NCBI GenBank assembly: GCA_964554415.1
Contig: CAZKON010000011.1
Location: 1 to 26,992 of the forward strand
DNA from: JAGVXD01 sp964554415
Lineage (GTDB): Archaea; Nanobdellota; Nanobdellia; Pacearchaeales; GW2011-AR1
Direction: 5' to 3'
Length of the DNA: 26,992 bases
The number at the start of each line of letters is the position of its first letter. The stretch's first letter is position 1. The position numbers were made by a program, and so were the translations under genes. A model generated the notes under the pieces. The model worked only from the letters and a program-made list of their open reading frames with translations. It was not told the origin of the DNA and did not search any database. Positions 1 to 5,626 of the stretch are shown here, piece after piece.

Positions 1-48
1 AGATTCAATTGCCAGAATCTTGATGTAGCGAAGGCTTAGGAAATCTCT

Positions 49-1017
49 TTATTTCCATCTAACAATAATCTCATCAGTTCTTTCCCGAGGTTTAATGTCA
101 ACATTCTTTGCTTTTTCCTGAACACCGGCATAGAACATCAATTCTCCTGTATAAGCAATCATACCTGCGTTGTCAACCAAGAGTTCGCGTGCTGGGCAGA
201 AGAACTTTGCCTTTCTTTCGGCGCACATTATCTTACACATTTCTTGCAGGCGGGAATTGCATGCTACTCCTCCTCCTAAGACAAGTTCTTGCTTATTTGT
301 ATGGGCGAGCGCTCTTTCTGCAGCTTCAACAAGCATGGTAAATGCTGTCTCCTGAAGTGAGAATGCAAGATCAGACAATGCTGTGCCTTTGTCAAAGAGC
401 TGCTGCAGTTTCGTCTGCATGCCTGAAAAAGAAACGTCCATACCTTTGATGGAATAGGGCAGCTCAATATATTTTCCTTTTTTTGCTTCTTCTTCAACTC
501 TGGGTCCTCCGGGGAAAGGGATACCAATGTACCGCGCAAACTTATCTATAAAATTTCCAACGCCAATGTCGAGAGTCTCCCCAAAAACTCTATATCTCTC
601 TCCTGAATATGCTATTACCTGCGTATTTGCTCCTGAAACATAAAGCAGTACAGGGTCTTTCGCACCTTCGTTTTGTCCAATTTCCAGATGGGCAATGCAA
701 TGATTTACAGGTATGATTGGTACGTTAAGCTCGCGCGCTTTTGCCTGCGCAAATCTCAATCCTGCTAAGAGACAGGGAGCTAGACCAGGAGCATTTGAGA
801 GCGCAATTGCTTTGATTTTCGTTTCATCTGTCTTCGCAGTAGCAAGTGCCTGCGTATAAAGAGAGAGTGCAGTCTGTGAATGGTGTTTAGCTGCTTCAAT
901 TGGCACAATCCCTCCTTTTTCAGGCTTGTACATATCGCGGATGTTGGCCAGAATTCTTCTTTTCTGAACAATTCCCACACCGAATGTATGTGCAGTACAT
1001 TCAATACCGAGGATCAT
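49..1017 (-). CDS. kae1: Kae1/TsaD family tRNA N6-threonylcarbamoyladenosine synthase subunit
   Basis: This is the catalytic subunit of the KEOPS complex, which transfers threonylcarbamoyl to A37 of ANN-decoding tRNAs in the cytoplasm. The 322-residue protein begins MILGIECTAHT, as is typical of the ASKHA-fold family. It carries the metal-binding HxxxH motif (H106, H110 in NHCIAH), the PGLAPCL segment near residue 77 and a GGGVACN motif near residue 249. It ends soon after the ASKHA domain, so it is a stand-alone Kae1 without the fused Bud32 kinase seen in some archaea. A TATA box (CTTATAAATA on the minus strand, 1037-1046) lies about 25 bases before the ATG, so the mRNA is probably leaderless. 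No bud32 is visible downstream within the window, which ends 48 bases after the stop codon. Confidence 0.95.
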   Translation of the reverse strand: MILGIECTAHTFGVGIVQKRRILANIRDMYKPEKGGIVPIEAAKHHSQTALSLYTQALATAKTDETKIKAIALSNAPGLAPCLLAGLRFAQAKARELNVPIIPVNHCIAHLEIGQNEGAKDPVLLYVSGANTQVIAYSGERYRVFGETLDIGVGNFIDKFARYIGIPFPGGPRVEEEAKKGKYIELPYSIKGMDVSFSGMQTKLQQLFDKGTALSDLAFSLQETAFTMLVEAAERALAHTNKQELVLGGGVACNSRLQEMCKIMCAERKAKFFCPARELLVDNAGMIAYTGELMFYAGVQEKAKNVDIKPRERTDEIIVRWK

Positions 1018-1036
1018 AATGAACTAAGCAACCACG

Positions 1037-1046
1037 TATTTATAAG
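1037..1046 (-). promoter_or_regulatory. TATA box of kae1
   Basis: CTTATAAATA on the minus strand, centred about 25 bases before the kae1 ATG. This is the spacing expected for a leaderless archaeal transcript. Confidence 0.6.
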
Positions 1047-1084
1047 TGTGACGAGTTGCAAAAGACGTTAAAATAGAAAAATAA

Positions 1085-1177
1085 AGAGAATTCCTAACCT
1101 CGTGCATCCCACCGTTCGCTTCGCTCTCTCCGCAGCAAGCTGCGGGGTATTGCACTCGGTTCAAGACGGAATTCTCT
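1085..1177. repeat. Nested palindromic repeat A
   Basis: A 10-bp perfect outer stem (AGAGAATTCC at 1085-1094 with GGAATTCTCT at 1168-1177) encloses a GTGCA/TGCAC pairing and an inner hairpin CCGCAGC-AA-GCTGCGG at 1130-1145. The core CAGCAAGCTGCGG(G/A)GTATT is shared with the next element, although the outer arms differ. It lies between two minus-strand genes and has no coding potential. It could be a REP-like element or a processed/terminator structure for the upstream small gene. Confidence 0.6.
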
Positions 1178-1178
1178 A

Positions 1179-1229
1179 ATTACATTTTGAGCAGCAGCAA
1201 GCTGCGGAGTATTCAACTCAAAATGTAAT
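1179..1229. repeat. Nested palindromic repeat B
   Basis: A 13-bp perfect outer stem (ATTACATTTTGAG at 1179-1191 with CTCAAAATGTAAT at 1217-1229) surrounds the same GCAGCAAGCTGCGG core as repeat A. It starts one base after repeat A ends, so the two form a tandem pair. It lies 25 bases beyond the stop codon of the 40-residue gene and could act as its terminator. Confidence 0.6.
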
Positions 1230-1254
1230 AAAGATTAGTCAAACTAGAGATAAT

Positions 1255-1377
1255 TTATCTCTTCTTCTTTCTTCCGCCGCGAGCCATCTTAGCCTCACAT
1301 ACGTTTCCCTTTCTATCTACGTAGTAAAGACAACCGGACTTTCGCTTCACAATATTCTTTGCGATAACTTTTCCCAT
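1255..1377 (-). CDS. 40-residue basic protein, conserved-looking
   Basis: Function unknown. The protein starts MGKVIAKNIVKRKSG, continues CLYYVDRKGNVCEAKMARGG and ends RKKKR. It has two cysteines 14 residues apart, one predicted short beta-rich segment (CLYYVDRKGNVCEAK) and a strongly basic C-terminus that would suit RNA binding. The gene is supported by a near-perfect Shine-Dalgarno sequence (AAGGAGGTG, six bases before the ATG) and an archaeal promoter at 1435-1448, giving a leader of about 37 bases. The ribosome binding site is the strongest in the window; most neighbours appear leaderless. I recall similar tiny proteins annotated as hypothetical in DPANN archaea but cannot verify this here. 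It is short enough to be missed by length-filtered gene callers. Confidence 0.8.
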   Translation of the reverse strand: MGKVIAKNIVKRKSGCLYYVDRKGNVCEAKMARGGRKKKR

Positions 1378-1434
1378 TTGTAACACCTCCTTTTAGCTTC
1401 AGACTAAACTGATATAGTAATTTAGACGATGATG

Positions 1435-1448
1435 TATTTAAATCTTTC
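1435..1448 (-). promoter_or_regulatory. Promoter of the 40-residue gene
   Basis: The minus strand reads GAAAGATTTAAATA, a BRE-like purine stretch followed by a TATA box. It matches the consensus promoter seen repeatedly in this window. Predicted transcription would start near 1414, leaving a leader that contains the strong ribosome binding site. Confidence 0.6.
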
Positions 1449-1877
1449 CTCTTCCGACGAAGATTTTAATAATTTTTTCATTTTTATTATTGCAGGGAAT
1501 TTCAACAACACTCCTAAACTTTTTTTTAGGAGACTTTATCGTCGAGAAGGGTCTTATTATACGCCATTCAAAAACGCAGTTTTTTTCATCAAGCCAGAGC
1601 ATCAAAAAAGGGAAAGAGACAAAAAAAGAATGAAATACAATTTTTGTGTCGTCTTTAAATGAGAAGAGCAGATTTCTAGTCGATTTTGTGCGAAACATTA
1701 GTCCTGTTAATTTTCCGAAAGGAGAGAGTTTTTTCACACCGAGGGAAATTTTTCTTTTTCTAAAAAAAATATTTGTTTTCATATGGGAAAGAACTTATGC
1801 TACTTTTTATATCTGTTGAACAACTGGAAATCTGATAACTTATTTCTGCTTAATAATTGCTAATTGGGCGTAAGAAC
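1449..1877. other. AT-rich stretch without a convincing gene
   Basis: About 430 bases between two divergent promoters. It contains one hairpin, CTCCTAAA-cttttt-TTTAGGAG at 1511-1532. It also contains a minus-strand reading frame (1438-1782, 114 codons) rich in Lys, Phe, Ile and Arg, preceded by a possible TATA (TATAAAAAG, near 1806). The composition looks like translated AT-rich noise, so I do not call it a gene. Confidence 0.5.
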
Positions 1878-1888
1878 ATTTATAAACC
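1878..1888 (+). promoter_or_regulatory. Promoter of the rpl7ae operon
   Basis: The TATA box ATTTATAAACC is followed by a leader of about 55 bases before the rpl7ae ATG at 1965. This is one of the few leadered mRNAs here. It drives rpl7ae-rps28e-rpl24e. Confidence 0.55.
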
Positions 1889-1964
1889 GCTATTTCGGTA
1901 GACAATAATCCGATGACTATTTGAGGATACAAATTCTCAATGTCATTGAATAACGGAAAATATT

Positions 1965-2273
1965 ATGGATTATTATAGCATTATAGAAAGGGCAAAGAAA
2001 ACTGGTAAAGTAGACAAAGGAATAAATGAAGTAACGAAAGCCATTGAACTAGGAGTGGCTAAACTAGTAGTATATGCAAAAGATGTCGAACCAAAGGAGA
2101 TTATTGCTCATATTCCATTGCTTTCTAAGGAAAAAGGTATTCCCTGTGTTGAAGTTGATTCTAAACAAAAACTGGGTCTTGCAGTTGGTATTGGCGTAAA
2201 AGCATCAGCTATTGCGATTATTGACGCAGGTGAAGCAAAAAGCGACATTGCCCATGTAAAGGCTGCAAAATAA
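1965..2273 (+). CDS. rpl7ae: Ribosomal protein L7Ae (eL8)
   Basis: This is a kink-turn RNA-binding protein of the large ribosomal subunit; in archaea it also assembles C/D and H/ACA guide RNPs and RNase P. The 102-residue protein has the family RNA-binding signature KGINEVTKAIE (residues 18-28), the conserved stretch AKLVVYAKDVEPKEIIAHIPLLSKEKGIPCV in the middle, and GVKASAIAIIDAGEAK near the end. It is shorter than the usual ~120 residues because the N-terminal helix is trimmed; no in-frame upstream start exists. It is first in an L7Ae-S28e-L24e cluster, with 8 bases to the next gene. This order is common in archaea. Confidence 0.95.
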   Translation: MDYYSIIERAKKTGKVDKGINEVTKAIELGVAKLVVYAKDVEPKEIIAHIPLLSKEKGIPCVEVDSKQKLGLAVGIGVKASAIAIIDAGEAKSDIAHVKAAK

Positions 2274-2281
2274 AGTTCAGC

Positions 2282-2566
2282 ATGGCAAAAAACGAACAAC
2301 GCATTCGCGACAAAACACAGGAAGGCACTACAACAAAAACTAGGTTTATTACTGAGGAGCCCGTTAATGCACTAGTTGAACAAATTATAGGCCGCACTGG
2401 TGCGCGCGGCGAGATAATTCAAGTTAAAGCCAAGGTGCTTGACGGTCGCAACAAGGGAAGAAGTATGCGCCGTAATGTCAAAGGTACTATTCGCATAGGA
2501 GATTTACTCACTCTTCGGGAAACTGAAATTGAAGCACGCAAGATGAGAGGTTCGGAGGCAAAATAA
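2282..2566 (+). CDS. rps28e: Ribosomal protein S28e (eS28)
   Basis: A small-subunit ribosomal protein with an OB-like fold that sits near the mRNA exit channel. The 94-residue product contains the family core IIGRTGARGEIIQVKAKVLDGRNKGRSMRRNVKGTIRIGDLLTLRETEIEA (about residues 35-85), including the diagnostic LRETE motif. It carries an N-terminal extension of about 25 residues compared with the usual ~70-residue family members. The extension is polar and basic, and the ATG at 2282 directly follows rpl7ae, so I keep this start. Its stop codon overlaps the rpl24e start (TAATG), implying translational coupling. Confidence 0.95.
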   Translation: MAKNEQRIRDKTQEGTTTKTRFITEEPVNALVEQIIGRTGARGEIIQVKAKVLDGRNKGRSMRRNVKGTIRIGDLLTLRETEIEARKMRGSEAK

Positions 2567-2847
2567 TGGTTAAATGTATGTATTGTGGTCGTGAAGAAGT
2601 TTTATTCAGGGGGATTCATTTAATTACAAATGAGGGTGTTGTTCAGTATCTTTGCTCAAGCAAATGCCGAAAAAATGCATTTAAACTTAAACGCGACAAA
2701 CGAAAGTTAAAGTGGACAGAAGCATACCGTATTGCTTTGAAGAAAATGCGAGTTAAGGAAGAGGCGCGTGTTGCACAGGCATCTCAGGCAGCAAAAACAC
2801 CAGAAGAGAAGCCTGCTAAGAATATAGTGAAAGACATAAATAATTGA
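2566..2847 (+). CDS. rpl24e: Ribosomal protein L24e (eL24)
   Basis: A zinc-binding large-subunit protein. The four zinc ligands are C4, C7, C30 and C34 (VKCMYCG and LCSSKCRK), followed by the family segment FKLKRDKRKLKWTEAYR. The 93-residue product has a C-terminal tail rich in Ala, Lys and Glu beyond the usual ~60-residue domain. The last codons (NIVKDINN) lie inside a repeat that also forms the end of scpA (EDIVKDVSN), so the C-terminus may be contributed by an inserted element. It starts inside the rps28e stop codon (1-base overlap). Confidence 0.95.
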   Translation: MVKCMYCGREEVLFRGIHLITNEGVVQYLCSSKCRKNAFKLKRDKRKLKWTEAYRIALKKMRVKEEARVAQASQAAKTPEEKPAKNIVKDINN

Positions 2848-2880
2848 GCAATATTGTATATCTTTCCCTTGATAGTCAAG
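2822..2880 (+). repeat. 3'-end hairpin repeat, copy 1 (rpl24e)
   Basis: This 59-base stretch is about 87% identical (52 of 60 aligned positions) to 24284-24343 at the end of scpA. It forms a 10-base-arm hairpin (2829-2838 with 2857-2866, one mismatch) whose 18-base loop holds the rpl24e stop codon. A small CCTTGA-TAG-TCAAGG hairpin follows. Copy 2 has base changes on both sides of the stem, keeping or improving pairing. Confidence 0.7.
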
Positions 2881-2914
2881 GACACCCTGCTCAATTTTTA
2901 AAGTCCTTGACTAT
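2872..2914 (+). terminator. Stem-loop after the ribosomal protein operon
   Basis: A 12-bp perfect inverted repeat (ATAGTCAAGGAC at 2872-2883 with GTCCTTGACTAT at 2903-2914) has a 19-base loop containing a run of five T. It overlaps the tail of the 3'-end repeat and is a plausible terminator or processing site. Its TCAAG-starting arm resembles the hairpin arrays elsewhere in the window. Confidence 0.45.
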
Positions 2915-3022
2915 ATTAAGATAGTAAAGAAGGTAAACTAGTTCTTAATCTAAATTTTTTTGCGATTCGAATTTAACGTTCAATATTTTACCGTCGATAA
3001 ATACGTTTTACCGGCAGAAAGG

Positions 3023-3030
3023 TTTTTAAA
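3023..3030 (+). promoter_or_regulatory. Promoter of gyrB
   Basis: CAGAAAGG followed by TTTTTAAA places a BRE and TATA box about 39 bases before the ATG at 3066. It lies only about 20 bases before the TTG at 3048, which argues for the ATG as start. Confidence 0.5.
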
Positions 3031-3065
3031 GTAGGCGTTCTTTTCGATTGAGAAATAAGAGAAAA

Positions 3066-4967
3066 ATGGTTGATAAAGAAGCAAGGTCAAAAGAGTATAA
3101 GGCAGAAAACATTCGTGTTCTGGAAGGTCTGGAAGGTGTGCGGCACAGACCTGCAATGTACATAGGAAGCACCAGCAAGACAGGTCTGCATCATCTGGTT
3201 TGGGAGATAGTAGATAATGCAGTTGATGAAGCAATGGGTGGATATTGCGATCTTATTGAAGTATTCATTAACAAAGACGGTAGTTTAACAGTAAAAGACA
3301 ATGGAAGAGGGATCCCGGTAGACATGCATCCAGTTTATAAAAGACCTGCGTTAGAAGTCGCAGTCACCAAACTTCACGCAGGTGGGAAGTTTGATAAATC
3401 CAGTTACAAGGTTTCTGGAGGTCTTCATGGAGTAGGAATCAGCGTTGTTGCTGCGCTTTCTAAATTAATGAAAATACAGGTCAGGAAAGGCGGGAAAATT
3501 TATCAGCAGGAATATAAAATAGGCAAGCCTTTGTATGATATGAAGACTATTGGTGATTGTGAAAAAGAAGACAATGGAACAACGGTCATTTTCACTCCTG
3601 ATGAAACAATCTTTTCTACGGTAAAATTTGATTTTTCAGTCTTAGAAAGCAGATTCAGAGAGATGGCATTCTTAAATAAGGGTTTAAAGATTATATTAGA
3701 AAATGAAGAAAATGGAAAAAAAGAAGTTTTCCACTATGAAGGAGGGCTTGTAGAATTTGTAAAATGGCTGAACAAATCCAAAGAGGAGATACATAAGCCG
3801 ATTTATTTTGTAAAAGAGCAAGACAAACTTCAGGTAGAATGTGCAGTTCAGTATAACACTACATACTATGAAAACGTCCTTAGTTTTGTCAATACTATTA
3901 ATACGGTAGAAGGCGGGACTCACGTTGTTGGTTTTAAGACTGCATTAACAAGAGCAATAAATGATTATGCAAATAAGAATAAACTAAATAAGGCCGAAAA
4001 CCTTACTGGAGACGATGTCCGCGAAGGTCTCACTGCGGTTATTTCTGTGAAAGTTCCTGAACCTCAATTTGAAGGGCAGACAAAAACAAAACTTGGAAAT
4101 GCCGAGATAAAGGGAATTGTTGATGCTATTGCAACAACTGCACTTACAATATTCTTTGAAGAAAATCCCACTATCGCCCGACGTATCGTTGATAAATCTA
4201 TGGAGGCCCAGAAAGCAAGAAATGCCGCTAAGAAGGCAAAGGAATTAGTGCGAAGGAAAAATGCATTCAGCGTGGGCGGCTTGCCAGGCAAGCTTGCTGA
4301 CTGCTCAAGCAATAAGATGGAAGAAAGTGAATTATATATTGTTGAAGGAGATTCTGCAGGAGGCAGTGCAAAACAAGCGCGCAATAAAGAGCATCAGGCA
4401 ATTCTTCCAATTAAAGGTAAAATCCTTAATGTTGAAAAAGCAAATCCTATTAAAGTCTTCTCTCATGAAGAAATTGCAAATCTTATTACTGCCTCTGGCT
4501 GCGGTGTGGGGGAACAATTCGATGTCACCAAGCTCCGTTATGCAAAAATAATAATTATGACAGATGCAGATGTTGATGGAGCGCATATTCGCACTCTGTT
4601 ATTAACTTTCTTCTTTAGATTTATGCCTAAACTTATAGAGCAAGGAAACATCTACATTGCGGTTCCTCCTTTATATAGAATTAGAAAGCGCGGCGACCAT
4701 TATGTCTATTCTGACGAAGAACTAAAAAAACTTGTTTCTAAACTATCTGGGAATGTTGACGTGCAGCGTTTCAAAGGTCTAGGAGAAATGAATCCTGAAC
4801 AATTATGGGAAACGGCCATGGACCCTAAGACACGCCTGCTCAAAAAAGTCACGATTGAAGATGCTGCTCAGGCAGATGAAGTCTTCTCAAAACTCATGGG
4901 CGACGATGTTGAGCCAAGAAAGCAGTTCATTGCAGAGCATGCGGCGGAGGCGCAGATTGATATTTGA
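3066..4967 (+). CDS. gyrB: DNA gyrase subunit B
   Basis: The ATPase subunit of gyrase, which with GyrA introduces negative supercoils. The 633-residue protein has the GHKL ATPase motifs: WEIVDNAVDEA (residues 46-56), DNGRGIP (78-84) and SGGLHGVGISVV (117-128). It has both TOPRIM motifs, YIVEGDSAGGSA and IIIMTDADVDGAHI, and the C-terminal RFKGLGEMNPEQLW signature. Its length fits the short form without the long insertion found in gammaproteobacteria. Gyrase in archaea is a bacterial-derived acquisition. I prefer the ATG at 3066 to an in-frame TTG at 3048 because of promoter spacing and the usual N-terminus. It is separated from gyrA by an acetyltransferase gene and a tRNA-like gene. Confidence 0.97.
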   Translation: MVDKEARSKEYKAENIRVLEGLEGVRHRPAMYIGSTSKTGLHHLVWEIVDNAVDEAMGGYCDLIEVFINKDGSLTVKDNGRGIPVDMHPVYKRPALEVAVTKLHAGGKFDKSSYKVSGGLHGVGISVVAALSKLMKIQVRKGGKIYQQEYKIGKPLYDMKTIGDCEKEDNGTTVIFTPDETIFSTVKFDFSVLESRFREMAFLNKGLKIILENEENGKKEVFHYEGGLVEFVKWLNKSKEEIHKPIYFVKEQDKLQVECAVQYNTTYYENVLSFVNTINTVEGGTHVVGFKTALTRAINDYANKNKLNKAENLTGDDVREGLTAVISVKVPEPQFEGQTKTKLGNAEIKGIVDAIATTALTIFFEENPTIARRIVDKSMEAQKARNAAKKAKELVRRKNAFSVGGLPGKLADCSSNKMEESELYIVEGDSAGGSAKQARNKEHQAILPIKGKILNVEKANPIKVFSHEEIANLITASGCGVGEQFDVTKLRYAKIIIMTDADVDGAHIRTLLLTFFFRFMPKLIEQGNIYIAVPPLYRIRKRGDHYVYSDEELKKLVSKLSGNVDVQRFKGLGEMNPEQLWETAMDPKTRLLKKVTIEDAAQADEVFSKLMGDDVEPRKQFIAEHAAEAQIDI

Positions 4968-4969
4968 CT

Positions 4970-5365
4970 ATGAAGACTAAATTTGCAAAAATAAATGATG
5001 TCGAAGAATTATCATCGTTGAGTAAGAAAGCACATCAAGAGTTTCGTTTTTGGACATATGAAAGTAAAGAAAAATTTCGAGAGATTATTAGTGATAAGAA
5101 TAAGGGTGTTTATTATATAAAAGATATAGCTTATTTAGTATTTAATTATAATGTATTTGAGAGGAGGTTATGGATAGATCAGATTTTTGTCGTGAAGTCT
5201 TACAGGAAAAAAGGTATAGCCAGAGAATTAATTAAGAATCTTATTAAGAGATTTAAAAAAATTAAACATCTAAATATCGTTTTATTAACAGCTGATAGAA
5301 ATTTGAATATTTTTAATCATATAGGGTTCAAGAAGACAATGAATTATATGGAGTATCAAAAATGA
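4970..5365 (+). CDS. GNAT family N-acetyltransferase
   Basis: A 131-residue GNAT-fold protein expected to transfer an acetyl group from acetyl-CoA to an amine; the substrate cannot be told. Motif A is visible as WIDQIFVVKSYRKKGIARELIKNLIKRF, with the pyrophosphate-binding RKKGIA (Q/RxxGxG/A). The C-terminal FNHIGFKKTMNYMEY is the usual strand-turn ending. The ATG lies two bases after the gyrB stop codon, so it is probably co-transcribed. Its base composition is clearly more AT-rich than that of gyrB and gyrA, which suggests a later insertion between the gyrase genes. An in-frame TTG at 4964 overlapping the gyrB end is less likely as start. Confidence 0.85.
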   Translation: MKTKFAKINDVEELSSLSKKAHQEFRFWTYESKEKFREIISDKNKGVYYIKDIAYLVFNYNVFERRLWIDQIFVVKSYRKKGIARELIKNLIKRFKKIKHLNIVLLTADRNLNIFNHIGFKKTMNYMEYQK

Positions 5366-5390
5366 AAATAAATTCAACAAAAATAAAAAA

Positions 5391-5449
5391 GGCTGTAATA
5401 ACAGCCCAATTGGAAGAGAACAAAGCCTCCACAGACTTTAACTTACTAT
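5391..5449 (+). repeat. Degenerate tRNA-like fragment without an anticodon arm
   Basis: CAATTGGAAGAG (5407-5418) and CTCCACAGA (5427-5435) also occur, in the same order, inside the tRNA-like gene at 5500-5580. There they are separated by 21 bases of anticodon arm instead of 8. Flanking hairpins GGCTGT-AATA-ACAGCC (5391-5406) and CTTAC-TAT-GTAAG frame the fragment. It looks like a decayed partial duplicate; the first hairpin could also terminate the GNAT transcript. Confidence 0.4.
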
Positions 5450-5460
5450 GTAAGCCAAGC

Positions 5461-5468
5461 TATATAAA
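5461..5468 (+). promoter_or_regulatory. TATA box of the tRNA-like gene
   Basis: TATATAAA, 32 bases before the first base of the tRNA-like structure. This would start transcription a few bases upstream of the acceptor stem, within or next to the GCAGAGC leader. Confidence 0.5.
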
Positions 5469-5499
5469 CTTTTCTATCAATCAACACATTGCAGAGCAT

Positions 5500-5580
5500 G
5501 CCCCAGACGCTCAATTGGAAGAGCAACGATCTAATAAATCGTGTCTCCACAGATTTCTGGGTTCGATTCCCAGCTGGGGC
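5500..5580 (+). tRNA. Atypical tRNA-like gene (apparent anticodon AAU, 14-nt variable region)
   Basis: A full cloverleaf is visible: acceptor GCCCCAG/CTGGGGC (7 bp), D arm GCTC-AATTGGAA-GAGC with the GG pair, anticodon arm ACGAT-CTAATAA-ATCGT, and T arm CTGGG-TTCGATT-CCCAG. It has three oddities. Position 8 is A instead of U. The variable region is 14 bases (with a possible TCT/AGA stem), as in class II tRNAs, yet the D arm is class I-like. The anticodon would read AAU, unusual because archaeal Ile tRNAs use GAU. The flanks GCAGAGC (5491-5497) and GCTCTGC (5582-5588) are perfect complements and extend the acceptor helix. It could be a tRNA pseudogene or a specialised RNA. Confidence 0.6.
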
Positions 5581-5626
5581 GGCTCTGCACTCTTTGGAGC
5601 CACTATAGGAGACAAGATGTATTAAC

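Noticed and set aside
1438..1782. Minus-strand frame of 114 codons with a TATA-like box about 25 bases upstream
   Set aside because: The product is dominated by Lys, Phe, Ile, Arg and Ser with no domain or conserved-looking motif, in very AT-rich DNA. The promoter match alone is too weak.
5362..5625. Plus-strand 87-codon frame starting in the GNAT stop codon
   Set aside because: It runs straight through the tRNA-like gene and its flanks; the translation is of structural RNA sequence.
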